A stretch of 64,000 nt of DNA from Vibrio penaeicida (lineage in GTDB: Bacteria; Pseudomonadota; Gammaproteobacteria; Enterobacterales; Vibrionaceae): positions 248,001 to 312,000 of the forward strand of contig NZ_AP025145.1 in assembly GCF_019977755.1 (NCBI RefSeq), read 5' to 3'. Shown piece after piece: positions 35,211 to 44,050 of the stretch. Each line of letters starts with the position of its first letter. Position 1 is the first letter of the stretch. The notes beneath the pieces are model-generated. The model did not search any database, was not told the origin of the DNA, and saw only the letters and a list, made by a program, of their open reading frames with translations. The position numbers were made by a program, and so were the translations under genes.

Positions 35211-36614
35211 GTGACAATACAATTTAGAAAGCTCGCACTGGTTGTCGGTGTAAGCTTGGCTGCAACGCCTTTATGGGTGGGTGCTTCCGAGTCTTCATCG
35301 ATAACGCCCAAGCAAGCTGGATCGACTCAAGTGGCACGTTATGAACCCTTGATGCAATTGATTCATGCCGCCATAGAACAAGACGCTGCCAGAAAGCAGT
35401 TCTACGCTCAGTCTGTTGCCATGCGCGAGATAGGCGTGGCCAGCGCCACCTTGATGGACCCAAAAGTCAAAGTCGGATTTGGCGGTTTGCCCATCGACAG
35501 TTTTCAGTTCGATCAAGACCCGATGACCAATCTGTCGGTCGGGGTCATGCAGCAATTTGAGCGCGGTTCAACCTTAGAGCTCAGCCAGAAAAAAGCCAAT
35601 CAGCAGGCGCAGGGTGTGAACCTTAAGGTCGAATCCAGAGAGCTGGACATTGCCAACAGCATGACCACCCTTTGGCTTGAGCTTGGGTATCAACAGGTAA
35701 CGGAGCAAATCCTAAGAGAGAAAAAACGCCTGATGACGGAGCTGGAAAGCTTTGTCAAAACCAATTACTCCAACGGCAAAAGCGAAGCGCAAGACTGGTT
35801 AGACGCTCAGCTTCAAGTCGCTAAGCTGGACGAAAAACTTGAAGCCAATCAGCAAATGCAGCGTCGTCTTATGGCCCAGATGTCCGAGTGGCTGGGTTCA
35901 GACTGGCTCGACAGTTTCGCTTCTTCGCAGCGTAGACTGGAGGCGTCTAATCAGCGCAACTGGCTGAAACTGGAACGAGTACTCGATTCAACGCCTGATG
36001 CCACCAGACATTACACTGCGCTGCGATTGCACCCAATGGTGAAAATGGCAGACAGCCAGATTCAGGTTAGCAAAACGCAGGTGGACATTGCCGAGCAGGC
36101 GTATACGCCACAGTTTGGCATCGAGGTGATGTACGCCCACAGACAAGCCAACAATATGCGGGGTGAACCAGCATCGGATCTGGTCAGTGCGTACCTCACT
36201 TTAGACATTCCGCTGTTTACTGAAAACCGACAAGACAAAAACAAGTCTGCCGCGCAATATCAGGTTGGAGCTGCGCAGCTTCAAAGAGACACCTTACTTC
36301 AGCAAATGAACGCCAAGGTGAACACCCTCCTGAGCGACCGAATCAATCTGCAACAGCGATTGGCGCGTTACCAGTCTTCCCTTATGCCTCAAATTAACGC
36401 GCGGATTCGTGCGGTAGAACGGGGTTATCAGAACAACACCGCGCAGTTCAGCGATGTGATTGCCGCCTCTAACGATGAGCTGGCCCTCCAACTTGAACAG
36501 CAGCGGTTGCTGACCGACCTGAACGTGGTCAACAGCAATCTCGCGGCTCTGCTCAGCGCCTTTGAGTTTCAGGTCGACTCGCCTGTTCTCACGTACACCT
36601 ATCGCTCAAATTAA
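35211..36614 (+). CDS. CusC-like outer membrane efflux protein (TolC family)
   Basis: The 467-residue protein starts with GTG at 35211, giving a signal peptide MTIQFRKLALVVGVSLAA. TolC-type helices follow, with long coiled-coil heptads around residues 120-235 and 340-450, and the LDIPLFTENRQDKNKSAAQ segment typical of metal-efflux members. It forms the outer-membrane channel of the tripartite pump. It lacks the lipobox Cys seen in E. coli CusC. It lies 15 bp before the adaptor gene. Confidence 0.9.
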   Translation: MTIQFRKLALVVGVSLAATPLWVGASESSSITPKQAGSTQVARYEPLMQLIHAAIEQDAARKQFYAQSVAMREIGVASATLMDPKVKVGFGGLPIDSFQFDQDPMTNLSVGVMQQFERGSTLELSQKKANQQAQGVNLKVESRELDIANSMTTLWLELGYQQVTEQILREKKRLMTELESFVKTNYSNGKSEAQDWLDAQLQVAKLDEKLEANQQMQRRLMAQMSEWLGSDWLDSFASSQRRLEASNQRNWLKLERVLDSTPDATRHYTALRLHPMVKMADSQIQVSKTQVDIAEQAYTPQFGIEVMYAHRQANNMRGEPASDLVSAYLTLDIPLFTENRQDKNKSAAQYQVGAAQLQRDTLLQQMNAKVNTLLSDRINLQQRLARYQSSLMPQINARIRAVERGYQNNTAQFSDVIAASNDELALQLEQQRLLTDLNVVNSNLAALLSAFEFQVDSPVLTYTYRSN

Positions 36615-36629
36615 TAAGGGAAACAACAA

Positions 36630-38330
36630 ATGAAAACAATGCAAGTAGCCGCCGTTGCGCTCTTGGTAGGCGGAGCCCTGGGTTATGGGGTGAATCACTA
36701 TATCGCAGGTGAAAGCCACAGTATGGGTGCTGTTGCCAGCCCAGCTGCCAGCTCTGATGAGCCATTGTACTGGGTCGCGCCTATGGACCCGAATTACCAA
36801 CGAGACAAGCCGGGTAAATCGCCAATGGGGATGGACCTTGTTCCCGTTTACGCAGAAGACTTGAATGGCGATAACGATCAGCCGGGCACGGTCAAGATTG
36901 ATCCATCGGTCGAAAACAATCTCGGGGTGAAAACTGCGTCGGTCAGTCGAGAGCCGTTGGCACCCAAAATCGAGACCGTAGGTTACATCGCCTTTGATGA
37001 AAGCCAGCTCTGGCAAACCAATGTGCGTGTCGCCGGTTGGGTAGAAAAGCTGTTCATTAACGCCGTGGGGGAGAAAGTCAACGAGGGAGACGTACTGTTC
37101 ACCCTGTATTCGCCTGAACTGGTTAAAGCGCAGGAAGAACTGATCAGCGCTTACCAGACGGGGCGAAAGGGCTTAGTGAAAGGGGCGACCGAACGCCTGT
37201 TGACGCTGGGTGTTGACCGCAGCCAGATCCGAACCATCACCCGTCGCGGTCGAGCGTCTCAAACCATCGAAATCAAAGCACCTGCGGATGGCGTGATAGC
37301 CAGCCTGAACATCCGTGAGGGTGGGTATTTATCGCCTTCTCAGGCGGTGATCAGTGCCGGACCGCTCGACAACGTGTGGGTCGATGCTGAAGTTTTTGAG
37401 CGTCAGGCACACTGGGTGAATGCTGGCAGTAACGCCAAGATGACCCTGGATTCTGTTCCGGGTAATGAGTGGCAGGGTGAGGTGGATTACATCTACCCAA
37501 TTCTTGACCCTAAAACCCGTACGCTCCGTGTCCGACTGAAATTTCCCAATCCTCAGGGGGATTTGAAGCCCAATATGTTCGCCAATATCACCTTGCAACC
37601 CGTCAGCGAAGATTCGGTGCTGACTATTCCTAAATCGTCGGTGATTCGCTCTGGTGGCATGACCCGAGTGGTGCTTGCTGAAGGAGAAGGGAAATATCGC
37701 TCCGCCCGTATTCAGGTAGGGCGTGAAGCGGGTGAAAAAGTGGAAGTGCTGCAAGGGCTGAAGCCGGAAGACCGAATCGTGACGTCTGCTCATTTCATGT
37801 TGGATTCTGAATCAAGCCAGACCGCCGATCTGGCGCGCATCAACGGAGTGGAGGCAGATGCCGAGACCGTCTGGGCGCAAGGGGAAATCACCGACGTTAT
37901 GGAAGGACACCGGATGCTGACCATCAACCATCAGCCTGTACCGGAGTGGAACTGGCCAGGCATGGTGATGAATTTCACCTTTGCTGAAAACGTGGAAATG
38001 AAAGGGCTCGGCAAAGGGCAAGCCATCGACTTTGAGATGCAGAAAACCGAGTCCGGTCAATACGAAATTGTGGACTACAAAGTGGGGGAAAGCGTTCTGG
38101 CGAGTGAAGTCTGGTTAACTGGAGACGTCACTCTATTGATGGCGGATTTCGGAATGGTCACCCTAAGCCATTCACCCGTTACCGAGTGGAACTGGGAAGC
38201 AGGAGAGATGAATTTCACGGTTGAGGAAGGCATTGATCTTACCGAGTTTCAGGAAGCCCAAAAGGTTCGATTTCTAGTCGAAAAGCAAGGCAGCGAATAC
38301 CGACTTAAGCAAATAGAAGCTGAGGGCTGA
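36630..38330 (+). CDS. CusB-like RND adaptor with two C-terminal CusF-like domains
   Basis: At 566 residues it is longer than CusB (about 400). After a membrane anchor, residues 46-75 form a heavy-metal-binding domain (YWVAPMDPNYQRDKPGKSPM, then GMDLVPVY). Adaptor barrel, lipoyl and hairpin domains follow to about 400. Then two CusF-like domains appear. Residues 413-483 carry GHRMLTINHQPVPEWNWPGM with Met-Asn-Phe following, which keeps the His, Trp and Met copper residues. Residues 493-563 have SHSPVTEWNWEAGEMNFTV and have lost part of the Met set. CusF is normally a separate metallochaperone, so this fusion hands metal directly to the pump. It lies 2 bp before cusA-like gene. Confidence 0.92.
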   Translation: MKTMQVAAVALLVGGALGYGVNHYIAGESHSMGAVASPAASSDEPLYWVAPMDPNYQRDKPGKSPMGMDLVPVYAEDLNGDNDQPGTVKIDPSVENNLGVKTASVSREPLAPKIETVGYIAFDESQLWQTNVRVAGWVEKLFINAVGEKVNEGDVLFTLYSPELVKAQEELISAYQTGRKGLVKGATERLLTLGVDRSQIRTITRRGRASQTIEIKAPADGVIASLNIREGGYLSPSQAVISAGPLDNVWVDAEVFERQAHWVNAGSNAKMTLDSVPGNEWQGEVDYIYPILDPKTRTLRVRLKFPNPQGDLKPNMFANITLQPVSEDSVLTIPKSSVIRSGGMTRVVLAEGEGKYRSARIQVGREAGEKVEVLQGLKPEDRIVTSAHFMLDSESSQTADLARINGVEADAETVWAQGEITDVMEGHRMLTINHQPVPEWNWPGMVMNFTFAENVEMKGLGKGQAIDFEMQKTESGQYEIVDYKVGESVLASEVWLTGDVTLLMADFGMVTLSHSPVTEWNWEAGEMNFTVEEGIDLTEFQEAQKVRFLVEKQGSEYRLKQIEAEG

Positions 38331-38332
38331 GT

Positions 38333-41300
38333 ATGATAAATGCAATCATTCGCTGGTCCATCAGTAACCGATTCTTGGTGCTGATTTCTACCTTAGCTCT
38401 GGTGCTCGGTGGACTTTACAGCGTGAAAAACACGCCTGTGGATGCGATTCCGGATTTGTCGGATGTACAGGTGATCATCAAAACCAGTTACCCCGGTCAG
38501 GCACCTCAAGTGGTGGAAGATCAGGTGACCTATCCGCTGACAACCGCCATGTTAGCGGTGCCCGGTGCCGAAACTGTGCGTGGTTACTCCTTCTTTGGAG
38601 ATTCGTACGTTTACATCATCTTCAATGACGATACCGACATGTACTGGGCACGTTCGCGGGTGTTGGAGTACCTCAGTCAGGTTGCCCCTAATTTGCCTCC
38701 GAATGCAAAGCCGACGCTGGGACCAGACGCCACGGGAGTCGGTTGGGTTTACAGTTACGTGCTGCAAGATAAAACCGGTCAGCACGATCTGGCTCAGCTA
38801 CGCAGTCTGCAAGACTGGTTCTTGAAATACGAATTGCAAACCGTTGAAGGGGTATCAGAAGTCGCCACGGTAGGCGGTATGGTTAAGCAATACCAAGTTC
38901 AGATCGATCCTGCCAAATTACGGGCATACAACCTGACGTTACAGCAGGTAAATATAGCGATTCAAAACGGCAATCAGGAGTCGGGTGCATCAGTTATTGA
39001 AGTGGCGGAAGCCGAGCATATGGTGCGTACAACGGGCTATTTGAGCAGCATAGACGACATCAAATCGTTACCATTAAAGGTGACTGAAAAAGGGACACCA
39101 CTGCTATTAGGAGACATTGCAGACATTAATCTCGGACCCCAAATGCGACGGGGTATTTCAGAACTCAATGGTGAGGGTGAAGCGGCTGGTGGCGTCATAG
39201 TGATGCGTTTTGGTGAAAATGCCAGTGAAGTGATTGCCAATGTAAAAACCAAGCTTGGAGAACTTCAACGCAGCTTGCCAGACGGAGTGGAAATTGTGCC
39301 GACGTACGACCGCTCTACGCTGATCAATGCGGCAGTGGAAAACCTTTGGAAGAAGCTGGCGGAAGAGTTCATTGTGGTGGCGGTTGTCTGTGCCCTGTTC
39401 CTGTTCCACATCCGTTCTTCTTTGGTTATCGCGCTGAGTTTGCCCGTTGGGATACTGGCTGCGTTTATGGTCATGCATTGGCAGGGTATCAACGCCAACA
39501 TCATGTCGCTTGGGGGGATCGCGATTGCCATTGGTGCCATGGTGGATGGGGCCATCGTCATGATCGAGAACGTGCACAAGCACATTGAGCGTACACCCCT
39601 GACCGATAAGAACCGCTGGCAGGTGATTGGCAAAGCGGCGGAAGAGGTGGGCGCACCCCTGTTTTTCTCGCTACTCATCATCACATTGAGCTTCGTTCCC
39701 GTGTTCGCTTTAGAAGGGCAGGAAGGGAAAATGTTCTCACCTCTCGCGTTCACCAAAACTTACGCCATGGCGGCATCGGCTGGGCTGGCGATTACGCTGG
39801 TGCCTGTACTTATGGGCTACTTCATTCGAGGAAAGGTACTGCCAGAGCACCGCAATCCGGTCAACAAAGGGCTGGTGGCGCTGTACAAGCCGCTGTTGAG
39901 CGTGAGTCTACGTTTTCCCAAAACCATGATCATCTTGGCGCTAGGGCTGATGGCTTCTGCCTATTACCCAACCAGTAAACTGGGCAGCGAGTTCATCCCA
40001 CCACTGGATGAAGGCGATTTGATGTACATGCCGACGACCTATCCCGGGATTTCAATTGGTAAAGCACGTGAAATCTTGCAGCAAACCAACAAGCTGATCA
40101 AAACCGTGCCTGAAGTGCACACCGTGTGGGGCAAGATTGGTCGAGCTGAAACCGCTACCGATCCTGCTCCGCTGACGATGATTGAAACCGTTATTCAGCT
40201 TAAGCCCAAATCGGAATGGCGAGTAGGGGTGACATCTGAATCTTTGCGGAAAGAGTTTGATGATCTGGTCCAGTTCCCCGGCTTAACCAACGCTTGGGTT
40301 ATGCCGATCAAAACCCGCATCGACATGTTGGCAACGGGCATCAAAACCCCGATTGGCATAAAGATAGCGGGCCCTAATCTTAAGGTGATTGAAACCATAG
40401 GTGCCCAGCTCGAACCGATTCTGAATGGGATTAACGGCACCGCTTCCGTTTATGCAGAACGTGTAGCGGGTGGGCGCTATGTCACCATCGACATCAAGCG
40501 CCGCTCGGCTGCCCGATATGGTTTGAGCATTAAAGACGTTCAGCAAGTGATCTCGACAGCGGTTGGGGGCATGAATGTGGGCGAAACCATTGAAGGGTTG
40601 GAGCGCTATCCGATCAATGTTCGCTACCCACAGGAATATCGTAACTCTGTGGTGATGTTGGAAAACCTGCCTTTGGTGACACCAAACGGTGCGCGTATTG
40701 CTCTCGCTGATGTGGCTGACATTCGTTATGAAGACGGCCCCCCGATGATCAAAACGGAAAATGCTCGTCCCAACGGCTGGGTGTTCGTGGATATTGAAGG
40801 TCGCGATCTTGGCTCTTATGTGGCTGAAGCGCAGCAAGTTGTGGCTAGCGAGTTGTCGCTTCCTGCTGGATATTCGCTGGCTTGGTCGGGGCAATACGAG
40901 TACATGGAGCGAGCGAAAGAGCGCTTAAGTGTCGTCGTACCGATCACCATTGCCATCATTATGCTGCTGCTCTATTTCAGCTTCCGACGTATCGGTGAGG
41001 TGTTGATCATCATGCTGACGTTGCCGCTCGCCATGGTTGGCGGTTTATGGCTGATGCATTACCTCGGCTATAACTTCTCTATTGCGGTTGGGGTCGGGTT
41101 TATCGCTTTGGCAGGTGTGGCGGTTGAGATTGGGGTCATCATGCTGGTTTACCTCAATCAAGCTTGGCATTACAAAAAGCTGGATGCAGCAGAAACAGAC
41201 ACCGCATTGACGAAAGACGACCTGACCAACGCTATTCGTGAAGGGGCAGGGCTGCGTGTTCGCCCAGTCATGATGACGGTTCTGACTGTGATTATTGGTT

Positions 41301-41455
41301 TGGTGCCCATAATGTACGGTGATGGCACAGGTTCTGAGGTAATGCAGCGCATCGCGGCTCCCATGATTGGCGGTATGGCGTCGGCACTGTTACTGACGTT
41401 GTTGGTGCTGCCTGCCATTTTCAAATTGTGGAAACAACGCGAAGTGCGCGAGTAA
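38333..41455 (+). CDS. CusA-like heavy-metal RND efflux pump
   Basis: The 1040-residue inner-membrane protein begins INAIIRWSISNRFLVLISTL and has the HME-RND pattern: VIIKTSYPGQAPQVVEDQVT, GAMVDGAIVMIENVHKH with charged helix 4, and DMLATGIKTPIGIKIAGP. The last includes the Met of the copper-binding triad of CusA. It exports Cu(I) or Ag(I) from periplasm or cytoplasm through the CusBC-like partners using protons. It lies two bases after the adaptor gene. A 64-bp gap with a hairpin separates it from the cupredoxin gene. Confidence 0.96.
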   Translation: MINAIIRWSISNRFLVLISTLALVLGGLYSVKNTPVDAIPDLSDVQVIIKTSYPGQAPQVVEDQVTYPLTTAMLAVPGAETVRGYSFFGDSYVYIIFNDDTDMYWARSRVLEYLSQVAPNLPPNAKPTLGPDATGVGWVYSYVLQDKTGQHDLAQLRSLQDWFLKYELQTVEGVSEVATVGGMVKQYQVQIDPAKLRAYNLTLQQVNIAIQNGNQESGASVIEVAEAEHMVRTTGYLSSIDDIKSLPLKVTEKGTPLLLGDIADINLGPQMRRGISELNGEGEAAGGVIVMRFGENASEVIANVKTKLGELQRSLPDGVEIVPTYDRSTLINAAVENLWKKLAEEFIVVAVVCALFLFHIRSSLVIALSLPVGILAAFMVMHWQGINANIMSLGGIAIAIGAMVDGAIVMIENVHKHIERTPLTDKNRWQVIGKAAEEVGAPLFFSLLIITLSFVPVFALEGQEGKMFSPLAFTKTYAMAASAGLAITLVPVLMGYFIRGKVLPEHRNPVNKGLVALYKPLLSVSLRFPKTMIILALGLMASAYYPTSKLGSEFIPPLDEGDLMYMPTTYPGISIGKAREILQQTNKLIKTVPEVHTVWGKIGRAETATDPAPLTMIETVIQLKPKSEWRVGVTSESLRKEFDDLVQFPGLTNAWVMPIKTRIDMLATGIKTPIGIKIAGPNLKVIETIGAQLEPILNGINGTASVYAERVAGGRYVTIDIKRRSAARYGLSIKDVQQVISTAVGGMNVGETIEGLERYPINVRYPQEYRNSVVMLENLPLVTPNGARIALADVADIRYEDGPPMIKTENARPNGWVFVDIEGRDLGSYVAEAQQVVASELSLPAGYSLAWSGQYEYMERAKERLSVVVPITIAIIMLLLYFSFRRIGEVLIIMLTLPLAMVGGLWLMHYLGYNFSIAVGVGFIALAGVAVEIGVIMLVYLNQAWHYKKLDAAETDTALTKDDLTNAIREGAGLRVRPVMMTVLTVIIGLVPIMYGDGTGSEVMQRIAAPMIGGMASALLLTLLVLPAIFKLWKQREVRE

Positions 41456-41462
41456 CTCTAGA

Positions 41463-41489
41463 TCAGGGTTACCCGCTGGTTGACCCTGA
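41463..41489 (+). other. Intercistronic hairpin between cusA-like and cupredoxin genes
   Basis: TCAGGGT (41463-41469) and ACCCTGA (41483-41489) form a 7-bp stem. No T-tract follows. It may slow transcription or protect mRNA ends, so the cupredoxin gene could be expressed at a different level from the pump. Confidence 0.4.
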
Positions 41490-41518
41490 ATTCAAATTCA
41501 AAAAAGAAGGATATTCAG

Positions 41519-42034
41519 ATGAAAAAATCAATCATTGCACTGATTCTCGGTATGGCAACAACGGGCGTTTTCGCTCAAGGAATGGACCACTCTAAGATGG
41601 ATCATTCCAAAATGGATCACAGCAAGATGGACCACTCCAATATGATGAACATGGAAGGCATGTCGGATGTGGGGATGCCTGCCAAAGGCGCGAAGCCAGA
41701 CAAGGTAGTACACGTTATTTTGAGCGACGACATGACCATCAAGTTTAAAAAAGAGGTGAATATCGAGCCTAATGATGTGGTTCAGTTTGTGGTGATCAAC
41801 ACTGGAAAGATCGACCATGAGTTTGCGATTGGTTCACTTGCGGAGCAGGAAAAGCATCGCGCCATGATGAAAGAGCAAGGCGCACATGCTCACGATACGG
41901 GTAGTGCTGTGACGGTTAAGCCCGGTAAAGCTAAACAATTGACGTGGCACTTTCATGGAGACACCAATGTCGAGTTTGCTTGCAACATTGCTGGGCACTA
42001 CGAAGCAGGCATGGTGAAGTCGATTCAAATCTAA
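41519..42034 (+). CDS. Periplasmic cupredoxin with Met/His repeat N-terminus
   Basis: 171 residues from the ATG at 41519, with AAGGA upstream. The signal peptide ends near GVFAQ. It is followed by four copies of MDHSK/MDHSN (about residues 20-40) and more Met residues. The C-terminal domain is cupredoxin-like with the type 1 copper ligands: His in DHEFAIGS, then Cys, His and Met in CNIAGHYEAGM. Methionine and histidine repeats bind Cu(I) and Cu(II). It lies behind the cusA-like gene and probably buffers or delivers copper in the periplasm. A terminator follows. Confidence 0.93.
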   Translation: MKKSIIALILGMATTGVFAQGMDHSKMDHSKMDHSKMDHSNMMNMEGMSDVGMPAKGAKPDKVVHVILSDDMTIKFKKEVNIEPNDVVQFVVINTGKIDHEFAIGSLAEQEKHRAMMKEQGAHAHDTGSAVTVKPGKAKQLTWHFHGDTNVEFACNIAGHYEAGMVKSIQI

Positions 42035-42062
42035 GCAGACTTCAGTAACCAATAGATGATGA

Positions 42063-42095
42063 AGCTCGGGCGGTATTCGTATCGCTCGAGTTTTT
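42063..42095 (+). terminator. Terminator of the copper operon
   Basis: CTCGGGCG (42065-42072) pairs with CGCTCGAG (42083-42090) with one G-T pair, and TTTTT follows at 42091-42095. Confidence 0.8.
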
Positions 42096-42097
42096 CT

Positions 42098-42114
42098 AAT
42101 TTACATTGTAAATT
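42098..42114. promoter_or_regulatory. Palindrome upstream of merR-type gene
   Basis: AATTTACATTGTAAATT is a perfect 8-bp inverted repeat around one base, between the copper-operon terminator and the MerR gene. It could be an operator; no regulator is assigned. Confidence 0.4.
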
Positions 42115-42186
42115 CCTACGATATTTAGAGAATGTTTAGTCTGGTTTCCTTACACTCTTGCAACACATCAGGGAGGAGAAAGCGCG

Positions 42187-42564
42187 ATGTACATTGGAGA
42201 ACTATCGAAAAAGACTGGAGTCAGCGTTAAAGCGATTCGACATTATGAAGAGATTGCGTTAATCAAATCGCCCCAACGCGATGGCAAATACCGAGTTTAC
42301 GACGACAGTTATGTTCAAGTGCTAAGCATGATAAAAGCGGCAAAAGGGCTAGGGTTTACTTTGGAGGAGCTTCGAACCATAGCGAAAGCCAAATCACAGG
42401 AAGGCTTGGTGCCGATGGACTTACTGAAAGCCGAACTGCAAAAAAAGCGCACCAACATTCTCATTAAGAAAGCGGAATTGGAAAAAAGACTTGAGGAAAT
42501 GGATGAGCTAGAAATCAGCGTTCAACATTACAATCAGTGTTTATTGGAAAATATTAATCAATAA
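42187..42564 (+). CDS. MerR family transcriptional regulator
   Basis: The 125-residue protein starts at 42187, with GGGAGGAG upstream. The MerR DNA-binding domain is clear (MYIGELSKKTGVSVKAIRHY, then EEIALI). A long dimerisation helix runs over residues 75-118. It has one Cys only (Cys119), in the C-terminal tail, and lacks the paired metal-binding cysteines of CueR (C-x7-C), so it is probably not a metal sensor in the CueR way. A MerR-type promoter with 19-bp spacer lies 17 bp after its stop, ahead of an SDR gene, which is the likely target. Whether it also acts on the copper promoter is open. Confidence 0.92.
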   Translation: MYIGELSKKTGVSVKAIRHYEEIALIKSPQRDGKYRVYDDSYVQVLSMIKAAKGLGFTLEELRTIAKAKSQEGLVPMDLLKAELQKKRTNILIKKAELEKRLEEMDELEISVQHYNQCLLENINQ

Positions 42565-42581
42565 TTTTTTATAAATAGGTG

Positions 42582-42612
42582 TTGACTCTCCCCTATACGG
42601 GAGACTTTAGGA
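42582..42612 (+). promoter_or_regulatory. MerR-type promoter of the SDR gene
   Basis: TTGACT (42582-42587) is followed at 19 bp by a weak -10 (TTAGGA, 42607-42612). The spacer holds an inverted repeat CTCCC (42588-42592) / GGGAG (42599-42603) extending with mismatches on both sides. The layout is that of promoters twisted into activity by MerR proteins, and the MerR gene lies directly upstream. Confidence 0.7.
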
Positions 42613-42647
42613 TGAAGACCTCAACAGACAAAACAGAGGTCAACATT

Positions 42648-43424
42648 ATGAAAACGGCATTCATCACAGGCGCAACATCTGGCATTGGTTTCGAATTTGC
42701 CAAGTCTCTTTCTGAGCAAGGCTACGCACTGATCGTTCACGGACGCAACCCTCAGAAATTGGCAGAACTCGAACGCCAAATTGAAGGCGTCAGCCAAACC
42801 ATTTGTGCTGACTTGTCCGATCCCGATACGCATGCTCAGGTGATTCAACAGCTTGAAGCCTATTCCAGCCCCATCGACGTTGCCATTAATAATGCAGGTT
42901 ACGGATTATATGGTGCGCATATCGAGCACACGTCGGCAGAAATACAGAAAATGGTGTCGGTTAACGTGTTAGCGCTGACTTCCTTGAGTGAGTACTTTGC
43001 TAAACGAATGGAAAAACAAGGCAAAGGATACCTAATGAATGTAGCGTCTACCGCTGCTTACCAACCACAGCCTTATATGGCAGCGTATGCAGCCAGCAAA
43101 GCGTATGTCGCCAGTTTTACTGAAGCCTTAGCCGTAGAAATGAAAGGCAAAGGTGTGAACATCACCTGTTTGTCACCGGGGCGAACAGATACAGGCTTCT
43201 TTACTTTCGATGGTAAGGACGAGTCGAGCTCTGGCACGGGGACATTTGCGGCAAAATACCGAGTCAGCCCAGCAAAAGTCGCACAGAAAGGGTTGGATGC
43301 TTTGTTCAAGGGACGTTTTAGAGAGATTCCGTTTCTCGACAACAAGTTCTACGTCTTCCTGAATCGAATTCTGTCTAAAGATGGGATGCTGAAAATGTAC
43401 AGCAGCGCGATGAAGAATGTATAA
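42648..43424 (+). CDS. Short-chain dehydrogenase/reductase, MerR-linked
   Basis: 258 residues from the ATG at 42648, with GAGGT upstream. Earlier in-frame ATGs at 42579 and 42612 overlap the promoter. The cofactor motif is GATSGIG at residue 8, NNAGYG near 82, and the active site has Ser followed by YAASK near 147. The C-terminus is the PVPK-like DltE/YqjQ type of SDR rather than the classical GG-ending type. The likely role is reduction of reactive carbonyls under stress sensed by the MerR regulator; this is inference. Confidence 0.93.
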   Translation: MKTAFITGATSGIGFEFAKSLSEQGYALIVHGRNPQKLAELERQIEGVSQTICADLSDPDTHAQVIQQLEAYSSPIDVAINNAGYGLYGAHIEHTSAEIQKMVSVNVLALTSLSEYFAKRMEKQGKGYLMNVASTAAYQPQPYMAAYAASKAYVASFTEALAVEMKGKGVNITCLSPGRTDTGFFTFDGKDESSSGTGTFAAKYRVSPAKVAQKGLDALFKGRFREIPFLDNKFYVFLNRILSKDGMLKMYSSAMKNV

Positions 43425-43528
43425 AATCAAAGCTATTTGATGCCACTGTTTATGAGTATATTGGAGAGGATGGAAACGGTTTTATTCAAGTTTCCCTTCC
43501 TTCCTCTAATTCAGGAGTTTGAAGCAGT

Positions 43529-44020
43529 ATGGAAAAATTAAGTTGCGCACTTGTCCCTTTTGCGGAAGATGATTTTGAGTATCTGACTGATTGGATAGTG
43601 TCAGAAGAGCTTACTTATCTTTGGGCTGGTCCCACTTTTCAGTATCCGCTTACTCATGAACAATTGCGCAAGCACTGCCAGCAACCGGAAGTTATCCCTT
43701 TCTTGATCAAATATGGTGATCAGGCAGCCGGTTTTGTTGAACTCAACCGACAATCAGAAACGCACTGCCGCATATGTTTGGTGTTTGTTTCAGATTCGTT
43801 CCGCGGCAAAGGCATTTCAAAAACTATCCTGACAACGCTTGCCGATGTGGCTAAACATGATTACGGCTGTAACAAACTCAGCCTTGCAGTATTCAGCCAT
43901 AACCAAAGGGCAAGAAAGGTGTATCAGTCGCTAGGGTTTAAAACCGTTTCGATTGAAAAAGAAGCCATGCACTTCAAAGAAAATACCTGGGATCTAGAAC
44001 TAATGGAAAGGCTATTATAG
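43529..44020 (+). CDS. GNAT family N-acetyltransferase (RimJ/RimL-like)
   Basis: The 163-residue protein carries the acetyl-CoA binding block VFVSDSFRGKGISKTILTTL and the C-terminal SHNQRARKVYQSLGFKTVSI of GNAT enzymes. The N-terminal half has a WIVSEELTYLWAGPTFQYPL segment as in ribosomal-protein-type acetyltransferases. It transfers acetyl from acetyl-CoA to an amine; the acceptor is unknown. It is the first of three GNAT genes in a row. Confidence 0.92.
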   Translation: MEKLSCALVPFAEDDFEYLTDWIVSEELTYLWAGPTFQYPLTHEQLRKHCQQPEVIPFLIKYGDQAAGFVELNRQSETHCRICLVFVSDSFRGKGISKTILTTLADVAKHDYGCNKLSLAVFSHNQRARKVYQSLGFKTVSIEKEAMHFKENTWDLELMERLL

Positions 44021-44050
44021 TATTGTTTTCTTTAAATTATTGGCGAGTTT

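Noticed and set aside
41463..41489. Hairpin between cusA-like and cupredoxin genes as terminator
   Set aside because: No T-tract follows, so it is listed only as an intercistronic hairpin.
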